61,809 nucleotides of DNA, taken from contig RQAP01000021.1 of NCBI GenBank assembly GCA_008671135.1, positions 1-61,809 on the forward strand. The letters are read 5' to 3'. The notes beneath the pieces were generated by a model. That model was not told the origin of the DNA and did no database searches. It was given only the letters and a program-made list of their open reading frames with translations. Position numbers and translations under genes: made by a program. Shown in pieces: positions 35,345 through 42,905 of this stretch. Every line of letters starts with the position of its first letter. Positions within the stretch are counted from its first letter, which is position 1. Source of the DNA: Collinsella aerofaciens (GTDB lineage Bacteria; Actinomycetota; Coriobacteriia; Coriobacteriales; Coriobacteriaceae).

Positions 35345-36258
35345 TAGCGCACCTCGCTAGAATCGACGCCGGGCACGCGGCGGCAGGAATACTCGTCCGT
35401 GGCAAACTTAGGAATCTGCACGCACTCGAGCTCGCGGGCAAGCGCGGCCGAAAGCTCGATGCCGGCGGCGCGACGCACGGCCTGGACGGCGAGCGGGGCC
35501 GAGATGCGGCGGCGGTAGTCGGCCGAGCCCCACAGGTTGGTGCCATAGCTCAGCGCGCGTACGGACGCGGCCAGGGCGCGCAGCTCGTCCTCGGAAGGTT
35601 GCCCGGCGGTAAGGCCGCATGCCTCGCCCTGCAGCAGGGTCGCACGCAACGGGCGGGCACCCACAGTGACATGCCAGCTGTTGTCCCACCAGGCGGCGGT
35701 GACGTTTAAGGAGGGGAAGTCGGTCGCGGCCTTGCGCACGGCCTCATAGCTTGCGCGGTAATCGTGCTTAACGACCACCACATGCTCGATCACGTCGCGC
35801 ACATAGCCCATGTCCACGAACTCGGCGAGCGGCACACGGCCGGCCCCCGTCAGCTCAACGTACGAATCGAGCGCCAGGAACGCCGAGAGCACGTCCGAGA
35901 AACCAAAGCGACCGTAGATGCTGCCGCCCACCGTGGCGGTGTTGCGCAGCTGCACGCCCACGATATCGTGGACGGCGAACTCAAAGACATGGTTGACAAG
36001 CGCGTTGAGCTCGGCATGGCGCTCGAGCTGGCGCAGGGTACACATGGCACCGATGCGAAACTCGGTCTCGGTCTCCTCGATCTGATCGAGTCCACAGGCC
36101 GAAAGGTCAATCGCCGTCGCCACGCGACGCGAACCCAGGCGCATCCAGATGCCGCCGCCCACTATCTTGTTGTTACGGTTCTTCTGCAAGAGCTCATAGG
36201 CTTCGGCCGCGTTTCCAACACGGACGTAGGTACCGAACTTGAGCACGTTCTCCCCCAT
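35344..36258 (-). CDS. Molybdenum hydroxylase FAD-binding subunit
   Basis: This 304-residue protein of the CoxM/XdhB family has the FAD-binding features IVGGGIWMRLG and NTATVGGSIYGRFGFSD, with a C-terminal CO-dehydrogenase flavoprotein-like domain. It passes electrons from the molybdenum/iron-sulfur subunit encoded immediately downstream to NAD or another acceptor. The start is ATG 36258 or GTG 36246; the latter has GGGGGAG just upstream. The pair forms a two-gene operon. Confidence 0.88.
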   Translation of the reverse strand: MGENVLKFGTYVRVGNAAEAYELLQKNRNNKIVGGGIWMRLGSRRVATAIDLSACGLDQIEETETEFRIGAMCTLRQLERHAELNALVNHVFEFAVHDIVGVQLRNTATVGGSIYGRFGFSDVLSAFLALDSYVELTGAGRVPLAEFVDMGYVRDVIEHVVVVKHDYRASYEAVRKAATDFPSLNVTAAWWDNSWHVTVGARPLRATLLQGEACGLTAGQPSEDELRALAASVRALSYGTNLWGSADYRRRISAPLAVQAVRRAAGIELSAALARELECVQIPKFATDEYSCRRVPGVDSSEVR

Positions 36259-36337
36259 CTCTTCACTTGTCCAGTACTTTTAAGTGTACCAAACGAGGGG
36301 CCGCACACCGTTTTAGGACAAAATCCACCCACCCATC

Positions 36338-36412
36338 CATAACTTGCGGTGAAATACGGACTGATTAGCCGTTCTGGGACGCTAAACAGTCCGTATTTCA
36401 CCGCAAGTTATG
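36338..36412. repeat. Long-hairpin element, TTGCGGTGAAAT family, copy 3
   Basis: The arms 36338-36363 and 36387-36412 are perfectly complementary over 26 bases with a 23-base loop. The conserved half is CTTGCGGTGAAATACGGACT. Confidence 0.92.
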
Positions 36413-36434
36413 AAGAGTCCTCCGGGATAGAAAA

Positions 36435-36460
36435 GGCTCCCAGCCAGATAGCTGGGAGCC
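36435..36460 (-). terminator. gdhA: gdhA intrinsic terminator
   Basis: GGCTCCCAGC (36435-36444) pairs with GCTGGGAGCC (36451-36460). On the - strand it is followed by TTTT, 27 bases after the gdhA stop. Confidence 0.85.
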
Positions 36461-36487
36461 TCATCACATGCTATGTCGAGCGAAGAA

Positions 36488-37843
36488 TTAGCAGACGCCC
36501 TGGGCGAGCATGGCGTCGGCAACCTTCAGGAAGCCGGCGATGTTGGCGCCCATGACAAAGTTGCCCTCCTGGCCATACTCCTTGGCGGTGTCGTCCACGT
36601 TGTGGAACATGCCGCGCATGAGCTGCTCGAGCTTGCCGTCGACCTCCTCGAAGGTCCAGGACAGGTGCTCGGCGTTCTGGCTCATCTCCAGGCCGGACAC
36701 GAGCACGCCGCCGGCGTTGGCAGCCTTACCGGGCATAAAGGCGACGCCGTGCTCCTGGAAGTAGGTCGTAGCCTCGATGGTCGTGGGCATGTTCGCGCCC
36801 TCGCCGACCACCTTGCAGCCGTTGGCGACGAGCGCCTGGGCGTCCTCGAGCAGCAGCGTGTTCTCGCGAGCGCAGGGCAGCGCGATGTCGCAGGGCAGCT
36901 GCCACACGCCGCGGCCGTCGCCCTCGTGCCACACGGCGTTGGGCTTCTCGTCGACGTACATGGCGAGCGTAACGCCCTTGTCGTGGCCGGAGCGCTTCTT
37001 GTTGTAGACATGCTCGAGCACGGTGTAGTCGATGCCATCGGGATCCTCGACCCAGCCGTGGGTGTCGGAGCAGGCCAGTACCTTGCCGCCGAGCTGGGCG
37101 ACCTTCTGGACCGCGTAGATAGCGACGTTACCGGAACCGTGAACGACGACGTTCTTGCCCTCGAAGGAGTCGCCGCGGCTCTTAAGGTACTCGTCCACAA
37201 AGTAGGCCAGGCCGTAACCGGTGGCCTCGGTACGGGCGAGCGAGCCGCCAAAGGAGAGGCCCTTGCCGGTGAGGACGCCGGACCACTCGTTGGTCAGGCG
37301 CTTGTACTGACCGAACAGGTAGGCAACCTCGCGGCCGCCAACGCCCAGGTCGCCGGCAGGAACGTCGGTGTTGGGGCCGATGTGGCGATAGAGCTCGGTC
37401 ATGAAGGACTGGCAGAAGTGCATGATCTCGTTGTTGGACTTGCCCTTGGGGGCAAAGTCGGAGCCGCCCTTGCCGCCGCCCATGGGAAGGGTGGTCAGGC
37501 TGTTCTTGAGGATCTGCTCCAGGCCCAGGAACTTGAGCATACCCAGGGTGACCGTCGGGTTAAAGCGCAGACCGCCCTTGTAGGGTCCAATGGCAGAGTT
37601 GAACTCGACGCGATAGCCGCGGTTGACCTGAACCTTGCCCTGGTCGTCGACCCAGGGAACACGGAACATGACGATGCGCTCGGGCTCGACGAGGCGCTCC
37701 AGCAGGGCGGCCTCCTCGTACTCGGGGTGGGCGTCGAGCGCCGGCTGGATGGTGCCGAGGATCTCGGTCGCGGCCTGGATGAACTCAGGCTGCTCGGGAT
37801 AGCGGGCCTTGAGCTCGTCGAGAACTTTCTGCGTGTAGCTCAT
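36488..37843 (-). CDS. gdhA: NADP-type glutamate dehydrogenase
   Basis: Converts 2-oxoglutarate and ammonia to glutamate. The 451-residue hexameric-type enzyme has the catalytic lysine segment PMGGGKGGSDF, GPNTDVPAGDLGVGGRE, and a Rossmann site VVHGSGNVAIYAVQK. Its length and these features fit the small (about 450-residue) biosynthetic family. The ATG at 37843 follows an excellent GGAGGAAG site. The 257-base upstream gap (37844-38100) shows no gene or clear promoter. Confidence 0.95.
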   Translation of the reverse strand: MSYTQKVLDELKARYPEQPEFIQAATEILGTIQPALDAHPEYEEAALLERLVEPERIVMFRVPWVDDQGKVQVNRGYRVEFNSAIGPYKGGLRFNPTVTLGMLKFLGLEQILKNSLTTLPMGGGKGGSDFAPKGKSNNEIMHFCQSFMTELYRHIGPNTDVPAGDLGVGGREVAYLFGQYKRLTNEWSGVLTGKGLSFGGSLARTEATGYGLAYFVDEYLKSRGDSFEGKNVVVHGSGNVAIYAVQKVAQLGGKVLACSDTHGWVEDPDGIDYTVLEHVYNKKRSGHDKGVTLAMYVDEKPNAVWHEGDGRGVWQLPCDIALPCARENTLLLEDAQALVANGCKVVGEGANMPTTIEATTYFQEHGVAFMPGKAANAGGVLVSGLEMSQNAEHLSWTFEEVDGKLEQLMRGMFHNVDDTAKEYGQEGNFVMGANIAGFLKVADAMLAQGVC

Positions 37844-38100
37844 GCTTCCTCCAATTGATGGAAAAGAAAAGTGTCGTTCGAGGCGCCCTATGCGCCGCGA
37901 GCTTTATCGAGTATGGATAATATCGCACTGTTGCGGCAAAGTTTCGCATAAGCCGACGAGCGGATGTTTCGTTTTGATTACGATGCAGGTAGAAGCGTTT
38001 TTGAGCGCCCGACGTACAAATCGCGTGTTTCGAAGCTGTTTCGTCCACATGTTCCCAACCACCACATTGGGGACAGGCACCCTTGTGTTGGTGTTGGTGG

Positions 38101-38496
38101 TTAGAGAACGAGCTGATGGTAGTCGGCGGGGGTTATGCGGCCTTCGGTGGCAGTGCGGAAGGCGGAGAGTGCATCGCCCGAGAACGGCATGGCCCAACAC
38201 AGGCCGCAACCTGCGGTAATGGAGCCGGGCAAAGGCATAATGCGCCCGGGCACGCCGGCATCCAGGCACAGCTGCTCGCATTCCATCACATCGAAGGTGC
38301 TGTCAAACGACACGATAATTTTGCGTTCGTGGTCGAGAGCATCACCGGACGGGCCTTCGCGGTGTGCATCACGATACGCCGCGGCGGCCGCTTCCTCTTC
38401 CGCAGTATGTCCGCAGCCACCGCAACCGCAGGTACAGGGTTCGGACCCGTCGCAAGTGCAAGGTTCTCCCGTGTCGGGACAAATATCGTGAGACAT
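38101..38496 (-). CDS. DUF3343 (putative Se/S carrier-like) protein with Cys-rich N-terminus
   Basis: This 131-residue protein ends in a DUF3343 domain: IVSFDSTFDVMECEQ, GVPGRIMPLPGSITAGCG and LCWAMPF. Two adjacent conserved cysteines sit in AGCGLCW. DUF3343 proteins are annotated as putative selenium/sulfur carriers and often accompany selenium genes. The first 35 residues add eight cysteines in CTCDGSEPCTCGCGGCGH, which may bind metal or chalcogen. Its place at the end of the selA-selB-selC-mobA block supports a selenium link; biochemical function is unproven. ATG 38496 has TTGGAG upstream; ATG 38511 is an alternative. Confidence 0.65.
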   Translation of the reverse strand: MSHDICPDTGEPCTCDGSEPCTCGCGGCGHTAEEEAAAAAYRDAHREGPSGDALDHERKIIVSFDSTFDVMECEQLCLDAGVPGRIMPLPGSITAGCGLCWAMPFSGDALSAFRTATEGRITPADYHQLVL

Positions 38497-38511
38497 GGCA
38501 ACTCCAATCAT

Positions 38512-39144
38512 CTAGGCGAGTAACTCGGCCGCCGCAAACTCCTCGGGCGTATTGACGTTTTCGAAGCAGAGCGTCGAGCCCGCGGCCTTAACGATCTGCG
38601 GCTCATCCATATAACCGGCCTGAACGCGACTGATCAGGCAGCGAATGCGCTGTCGGTCGCAGGAGAGCAGCTCTTGGGCAACCGGCGCACACGCGTCACG
38701 GCGCCAGACGGCGCAAAGCGGCTCAATCCCCCGCTCCTCGCGCGGCACGCACACATCGAGCGCCTCGGCCTCAACATGATCGGCAAGCACGCCGATGAGT
38801 TCCGGCGAGACAAACGGCATATCGCAGGCGACAATCGCCACGAGCGGCAATCGGGCCGCGGTCAACGAGCTCGCGATGCCGCGCATGGCGCCCGCCGGCC
38901 CCTCAAGGTCCGACACTATTCGCGGCACCAGGCAGCCAAACGCGCGCTCCCTAAGGTAGGCAAGCTCGCTGGGACGCGACGTCGTCACGACCAGCTCGCC
39001 GGCAACCTGAGCCAGGCGGCACAGTACGCGTTCGATCAAGGGCTCGCCGCAAAACAACATCCGTGCCTTGTCGCAGCCCATGCGCGAGGACAGCCCGCCC
39101 GCCTGGACGACACAAGAAAGATCGGCACGTCTTACGGTAGTCAT
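38512..39144 (-). CDS. MobA-like molybdenum cofactor nucleotidyltransferase
   Basis: This 210-residue protein has the nucleotidyltransferase signature VVQAGGLSSRMGCDKARM. GPAGAMRGIASSL, VACDMPFVSPEL and a late NVNTPEEFA follow, all typical of MobA, which attaches GMP to molybdopterin. FdhF needs the bis-MGD cofactor this makes. A MocA-like (CMP) activity for the hydroxylase cannot be excluded by eye. The ATG at 39144 follows GGAGGTG; longer in-frame starts run into the tRNA-Sec gene. Confidence 0.8.
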   Translation of the reverse strand: MTTVRRADLSCVVQAGGLSSRMGCDKARMLFCGEPLIERVLCRLAQVAGELVVTTSRPSELAYLRERAFGCLVPRIVSDLEGPAGAMRGIASSLTAARLPLVAIVACDMPFVSPELIGVLADHVEAEALDVCVPREERGIEPLCAVWRRDACAPVAQELLSCDRQRIRCLISRVQAGYMDEPQIVKAAGSTLCFENVNTPEEFAAAELLA

Positions 39145-39244
39145 ACGGCAAAACACCTCCATCGGCATGCTCGAAACCCGGTGCACGAAGCTAAATACCG
39201 CCGCCGAAATAGCGGCACTACGAAAAGCTCGTGCAAAAACAAAA

Positions 39245-39290
39245 CAGCGCCTTTGCGGCACGCAGCAAGACCGCGAGCACAAAAGCGCTG
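39245..39290 (-). terminator. selC: selC terminator
   Basis: CAGCGCCTTTG (39245-39255) pairs with CAAAAGCGCTG (39280-39290). T-rich sequence follows on the - strand (39244-39235). It lies nine bases after the tRNA-Sec 3' end, so mobA may need its own promoter or read-through. Confidence 0.6.
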
Positions 39291-39298
39291 GTAGCGTA

Positions 39299-39395
39299 TG
39301 GCGGGAACGTATGTGAATCGAACACATCCAAGACGTTTTGCACGCCTCGCAACGGTTTTGAGGACCGCGGAGCCCACCGGAGCCCATCCGTTCCC
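39299..39395 (-). tRNA. selC: tRNA-Sec (UCA)
   Basis: The 97-base tRNA starts GGGAACGG and ends CGTTCCCG-CCA, with CCA encoded. A six-base D stem (GGGCTC/GGGCTC with G-T pairs), anticodon loop CCTCAAA with anticodon TCA, a long variable arm and a T loop TTCGATT are the marks of selenocysteine tRNA. The eighth acceptor pair would be G-A. It lies directly after selB. Confidence 0.93.
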
Positions 39396-39431
39396 AAGTG
39401 CGGCGGTATTTTACCAAACCGAGCAGCCAAT

Positions 39432-41399
39432 CTAGCGCAGGGAGCGCAAGCCGCCGGCTTCCTTGTCGAGCACCGTAAAGCGCACGGCATCTAGGTGCTC
39501 CAAGATGCTGATTGCACGTTTGCGCGACACACCCAGGGCCTCGCGCAGCACGCTCGTGGTGGCTGCGCCGCCGGCTGCCTCAATGGCGGCGGCGACGAGC
39601 TCGCGCGCATGGGCCTCGACGGCAGCGGACAAGGCAACGTCGCGCTCGACCTTCACGATGGAACGGTTGAGCGAAAGCTCGCGCAGGGCACGCGTCATGG
39701 TGTCGCGATCGAGCTGCAGCTGCTCGCCCACCTCGGGCAACGTCGGTGCATCCAAGCCAGCCTCGTCAAGCAGCGCGACGATGCGCTCGCAAGCCTCTCG
39801 CACCACGCGTGCCGCCGCGGCGGCCGAATGCGGGTCGAATACCTCGGCACCCTCGGCGGCACACACGCCACGCGAGCAGCCCTCGGCAATCAGAGCCGCG
39901 GCAACGCCATCATCAGCGGCAGGCCACGCAGCATGGGCAACGGCGCCGGGCGTAAAGCCCGTCTCCTTGGGAGACGCCGCGTGCATGGCTGACAGGGTCG
40001 CCGCCAGTGCATCCATCGCAGCGTCGAGCACCACGGCGTCCGCCAAGTAGTCCGCATCACCCACAGCAAGCTTGCGAACAGAGCCCTGCGACACCAACCC
40101 GCGCAGTGCGGCATCGACCTCGCCGACACCAAGATCCAAAGCGTCGGCAACATCAACCGCCGTAACTGGCAGCATCTGCAGCGCCAGCCAAGCGCCCACA
40201 CCGCCCGCGGTATCGCCGGACTCAAGCGCCGCAAGCAGCGTGCACTCCTCCGCCGAAAGCTCGCGCGAGCGACGGCAGCGCGAAAGCAGCACGCGCCCGC
40301 CGCCAATAAGCATAACGGGCGAATACGACAGCACCACGGCATGGTCTCCGGCTCGCAGCGGCAGCGGCTCCTCCAAGCGCACCTGTACGGTACGGGTCTC
40401 GCCCACCGCCATGGGGGCCTCGCCCTCCAAAAGCATGATGCGGCCGACGACCTCGGCCGTACCCGCCATCACATGCACACGCGCGCCCGACTCAAGCACG
40501 CGCGGCTTGGCGCCCTCGCGGCCCAGGTAGGTGAACGTCATCATAAAGCGCAACGTCTGACCAAAGCGATCCGCCATGCCCAGCATCTCGCCACGGTCAA
40601 GCGCGGCAACACCATCGCCCACCAAGTTGAGTGCCACGCGCTGTCCGGGCAGTGCTCGCGGCGTATCGCCATGCACCTGAATCCCGCGCACGCGACAGAC
40701 CGTACGCGACGGCAAAGCCATCAACTCGTCGCCCACCGCAACCGGCGCATCGTGCAGCGTTCCCGTTACGACAGTGCCGACGCCCTTAATCGTAAAGCAG
40801 CGGTCAATCGGCAGGCGCGGCGCGGCATCGGTGCGCTCGGCACGGTCGCGGCAGGCATCCCAGCAGGCACTTACCTGCTCGTCGAGCACCGCAAGCAGCC
40901 CGTCGATCCCCGCGCCGGTCTTGGACGACACAGGCACGATCGGCGCGTCCGCAAACACGGTACCCGACAAAAAGTCATCGACATCGAGCTCGGCAAGCTC
41001 GGTCATCTCGGCGTCGGCCAGATCACACATCGTCAGCGCGACCACCATATGCGTGACGCCCAAAAGCTCCAGCACATGCACGTGCTCGCGGGTCTGCGGC
41101 ATCACGCCCTCGACGGCCGAAACCACCAGCACGGCAACGTCGATGCCCGTGGCGCCCTGCACCATGGCGCGCAGGTAATGCGCGTGGCCCGGCACGTCAA
41201 CCAGGCCGACGATCTTGCCGCTCGGCAGCGCCAGCTCGCCAAAGCCCAGCTCCACGGTCATACCGCGACGGCGCTCGACCTCCAGACGGTCGGGATTCTT
41301 ACCGGTCAGTGCCTCGATCAGTGCCGACTTACCGTGGTCAACGTGACCCGCCGTGCCAACGATAACGGGACACTCCACCAGCGTTTGAACCTCACTCAT
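39432..41399 (-). CDS. selB: Selenocysteine-specific elongation factor SelB
   Basis: Delivers selenocysteyl-tRNA to UGA codons marked by a SECIS hairpin. The 655 residues have the GTPase loop GTAGHVDHGKSA and switch motif VDVPGHAHY. EF-Tu-like beta domains follow, then C-terminal winged helices (ending SRKRAISILEHLDAVRFTV) that bind the SECIS RNA. The start overlaps the selA stop (ATGA), so the two are translationally coupled. Confidence 0.97.
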   Translation of the reverse strand: MSEVQTLVECPVIVGTAGHVDHGKSALIEALTGKNPDRLEVERRRGMTVELGFGELALPSGKIVGLVDVPGHAHYLRAMVQGATGIDVAVLVVSAVEGVMPQTREHVHVLELLGVTHMVVALTMCDLADAEMTELAELDVDDFLSGTVFADAPIVPVSSKTGAGIDGLLAVLDEQVSACWDACRDRAERTDAAPRLPIDRCFTIKGVGTVVTGTLHDAPVAVGDELMALPSRTVCRVRGIQVHGDTPRALPGQRVALNLVGDGVAALDRGEMLGMADRFGQTLRFMMTFTYLGREGAKPRVLESGARVHVMAGTAEVVGRIMLLEGEAPMAVGETRTVQVRLEEPLPLRAGDHAVVLSYSPVMLIGGGRVLLSRCRRSRELSAEECTLLAALESGDTAGGVGAWLALQMLPVTAVDVADALDLGVGEVDAALRGLVSQGSVRKLAVGDADYLADAVVLDAAMDALAATLSAMHAASPKETGFTPGAVAHAAWPAADDGVAAALIAEGCSRGVCAAEGAEVFDPHSAAAAARVVREACERIVALLDEAGLDAPTLPEVGEQLQLDRDTMTRALRELSLNRSIVKVERDVALSAAVEAHARELVAAAIEAAGGAATTSVLREALGVSRKRAISILEHLDAVRFTVLDKEAGGLRSLR

Positions 41400-42853
41400 C
41401 GAGCAATCGCCTTCTCAACGCACGCGACGAGCGTCGATGCCGCCGTCTCGATATCGCGGTCACCCACGAGTGTGCGCACGTCAAACAGGACGCGATCGTG
41501 CGAGGCGCGCGTGACGACCGGCGTGTCGAGATCTTGGACGAGCGAGCGCTTGAGTGCGTCAACGGAAAGACGCTCATCGACGAGGCGCACGGCAACGCAC
41601 ATGGTGGGCAGCTCGACGGTAGGCAGCGAGCCGCCGCCGGGAGTCGACCACTCCTCGACGATTTCCACCTGCACGGCGCGCGGGCAACCCGCCTTATCGA
41701 GGCCCGCCACCATCAGCTCGCGCAGTTTGCGGGCACGACGCTCCAGATGAGCCTGCGGAAGCGTGAGCATGTTGAGCACCGGCACCTCACGATGGGCCAC
41801 ATCGGCGCCGTCCATATAAATGCGCAGTGTAGCCTCGAGCGCCGCCAGCGCGAGCTTGCCCGGGCGCAGGGCACGCATAAGCGGATGCGACCCACAGGCC
41901 TGGACCAGATTGCGACGGCCCATGATAATGCCCGCCTGTGCAGCACCGAGCAGCTTATCGCCCGAGCACGACACGATATCGAGCCCCGCCGCGACCGAAG
42001 CCGGCGTGGGCTCCTCACCGCCGCGCACCAGGATGTCATCGGGCAAAAGTGCGCCCGACCCTTGATCCTCGTAGAACAGCAGGCCATGCTTGTGGGCCAG
42101 GGCGGCAAGCTCCCGAGAGCCCACCTCCTCGTGGAAGCCCTCGATGCGATAGTTGGAAGGATGGACCTTGAGGATCATCGCCGTATCGGGCGTGATGGCG
42201 CGCTCGTAGTCGCTCAAATGCGTGCGGTTGGTGGCCCCGACCTCGACGAGCTTGGCACCCGAGGCCTCCATAACATCGGGGATACGGAAGCTGCCGCCGA
42301 TCTCGACAAGCTCGCCGCGGCTGACGATGACCTCCTTGCCCGCGGCATGGGTCGCCAGCACCAACAGCACGGCGGCCGCGTTATTGTTAACGACCAGCGC
42401 GTCCTCGGCACCGGTAAGCGAACGGATGAGCTGCGCGGCGTGCTCCTTGCGCGACCCGCGCGAGCAGGTGTCCACGCTGTACTCGAGTGTGCTGTAGCCG
42501 CGCGCGACCTCGGCCACGGCCTTTGCCGCCGACTCCGCGAGCGGCGCGCGACCCAAGTTGGTATGGATGACCACGCCCGTTGCGTTAACGGCGGGACGCA
42601 GGCTCGGCAGGGCGGAGCGGTGCGCGCGCCACTCGATGGCCGAAGCCAGCTCGCGCTTAGAGCGTGGAGCGGCACCGGCACGAATCGCAGCGCGCTCCTC
42701 GTCAAGCTCGGCCGTGACAGCGGCATGCACCACCGCGTCGCAGGTCTCCCCCGCCGCCTTCACTACCGGCCACTCGGCAAGCAGCTCGTTGACAGAAGGA
42801 ATGGCGCGCAGGCGGGCGCGCACCTCATCGGACATGTTCTGGCTATCGCTCAT
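41396..42853 (-). CDS. selA: L-seryl-tRNA(Sec) selenium transferase SelA
   Basis: PLP enzyme that converts seryl-tRNA(Sec) to selenocysteyl-tRNA(Sec). The 485 residues include VVIHTNLGRAPL, ALVVNNNAAAVLL, and the PLP lysine (Lys300) in SCSGDKLLGAAQAG. The N-terminal domain that contacts tRNA-Sec is present. The ATG at 42853 has AAAGG upstream. It lies 52 bases after the molybdopterin oxidoreductase gene and overlaps selB. Confidence 0.97.
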   Translation of the reverse strand: MSDSQNMSDEVRARLRAIPSVNELLAEWPVVKAAGETCDAVVHAAVTAELDEERAAIRAGAAPRSKRELASAIEWRAHRSALPSLRPAVNATGVVIHTNLGRAPLAESAAKAVAEVARGYSTLEYSVDTCSRGSRKEHAAQLIRSLTGAEDALVVNNNAAAVLLVLATHAAGKEVIVSRGELVEIGGSFRIPDVMEASGAKLVEVGATNRTHLSDYERAITPDTAMILKVHPSNYRIEGFHEEVGSRELAALAHKHGLLFYEDQGSGALLPDDILVRGGEEPTPASVAAGLDIVSCSGDKLLGAAQAGIIMGRRNLVQACGSHPLMRALRPGKLALAALEATLRIYMDGADVAHREVPVLNMLTLPQAHLERRARKLRELMVAGLDKAGCPRAVQVEIVEEWSTPGGGSLPTVELPTMCVAVRLVDERLSVDALKRSLVQDLDTPVVTRASHDRVLFDVRTLVGDRDIETAASTLVACVEKAIAR

Positions 42854-42905
42854 GTGCGGCCTTTCAAAAGAAACGTGGATCAGTCGAATACATCAGCTGA
42901 GTCAA

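Noticed and set aside
39145..39417. Extended N-terminus of the MobA-like protein
   Set aside because: It overlaps the tRNA-Sec gene and terminator; the ATG at 39144 has its own ribosome site and begins the conserved domain.
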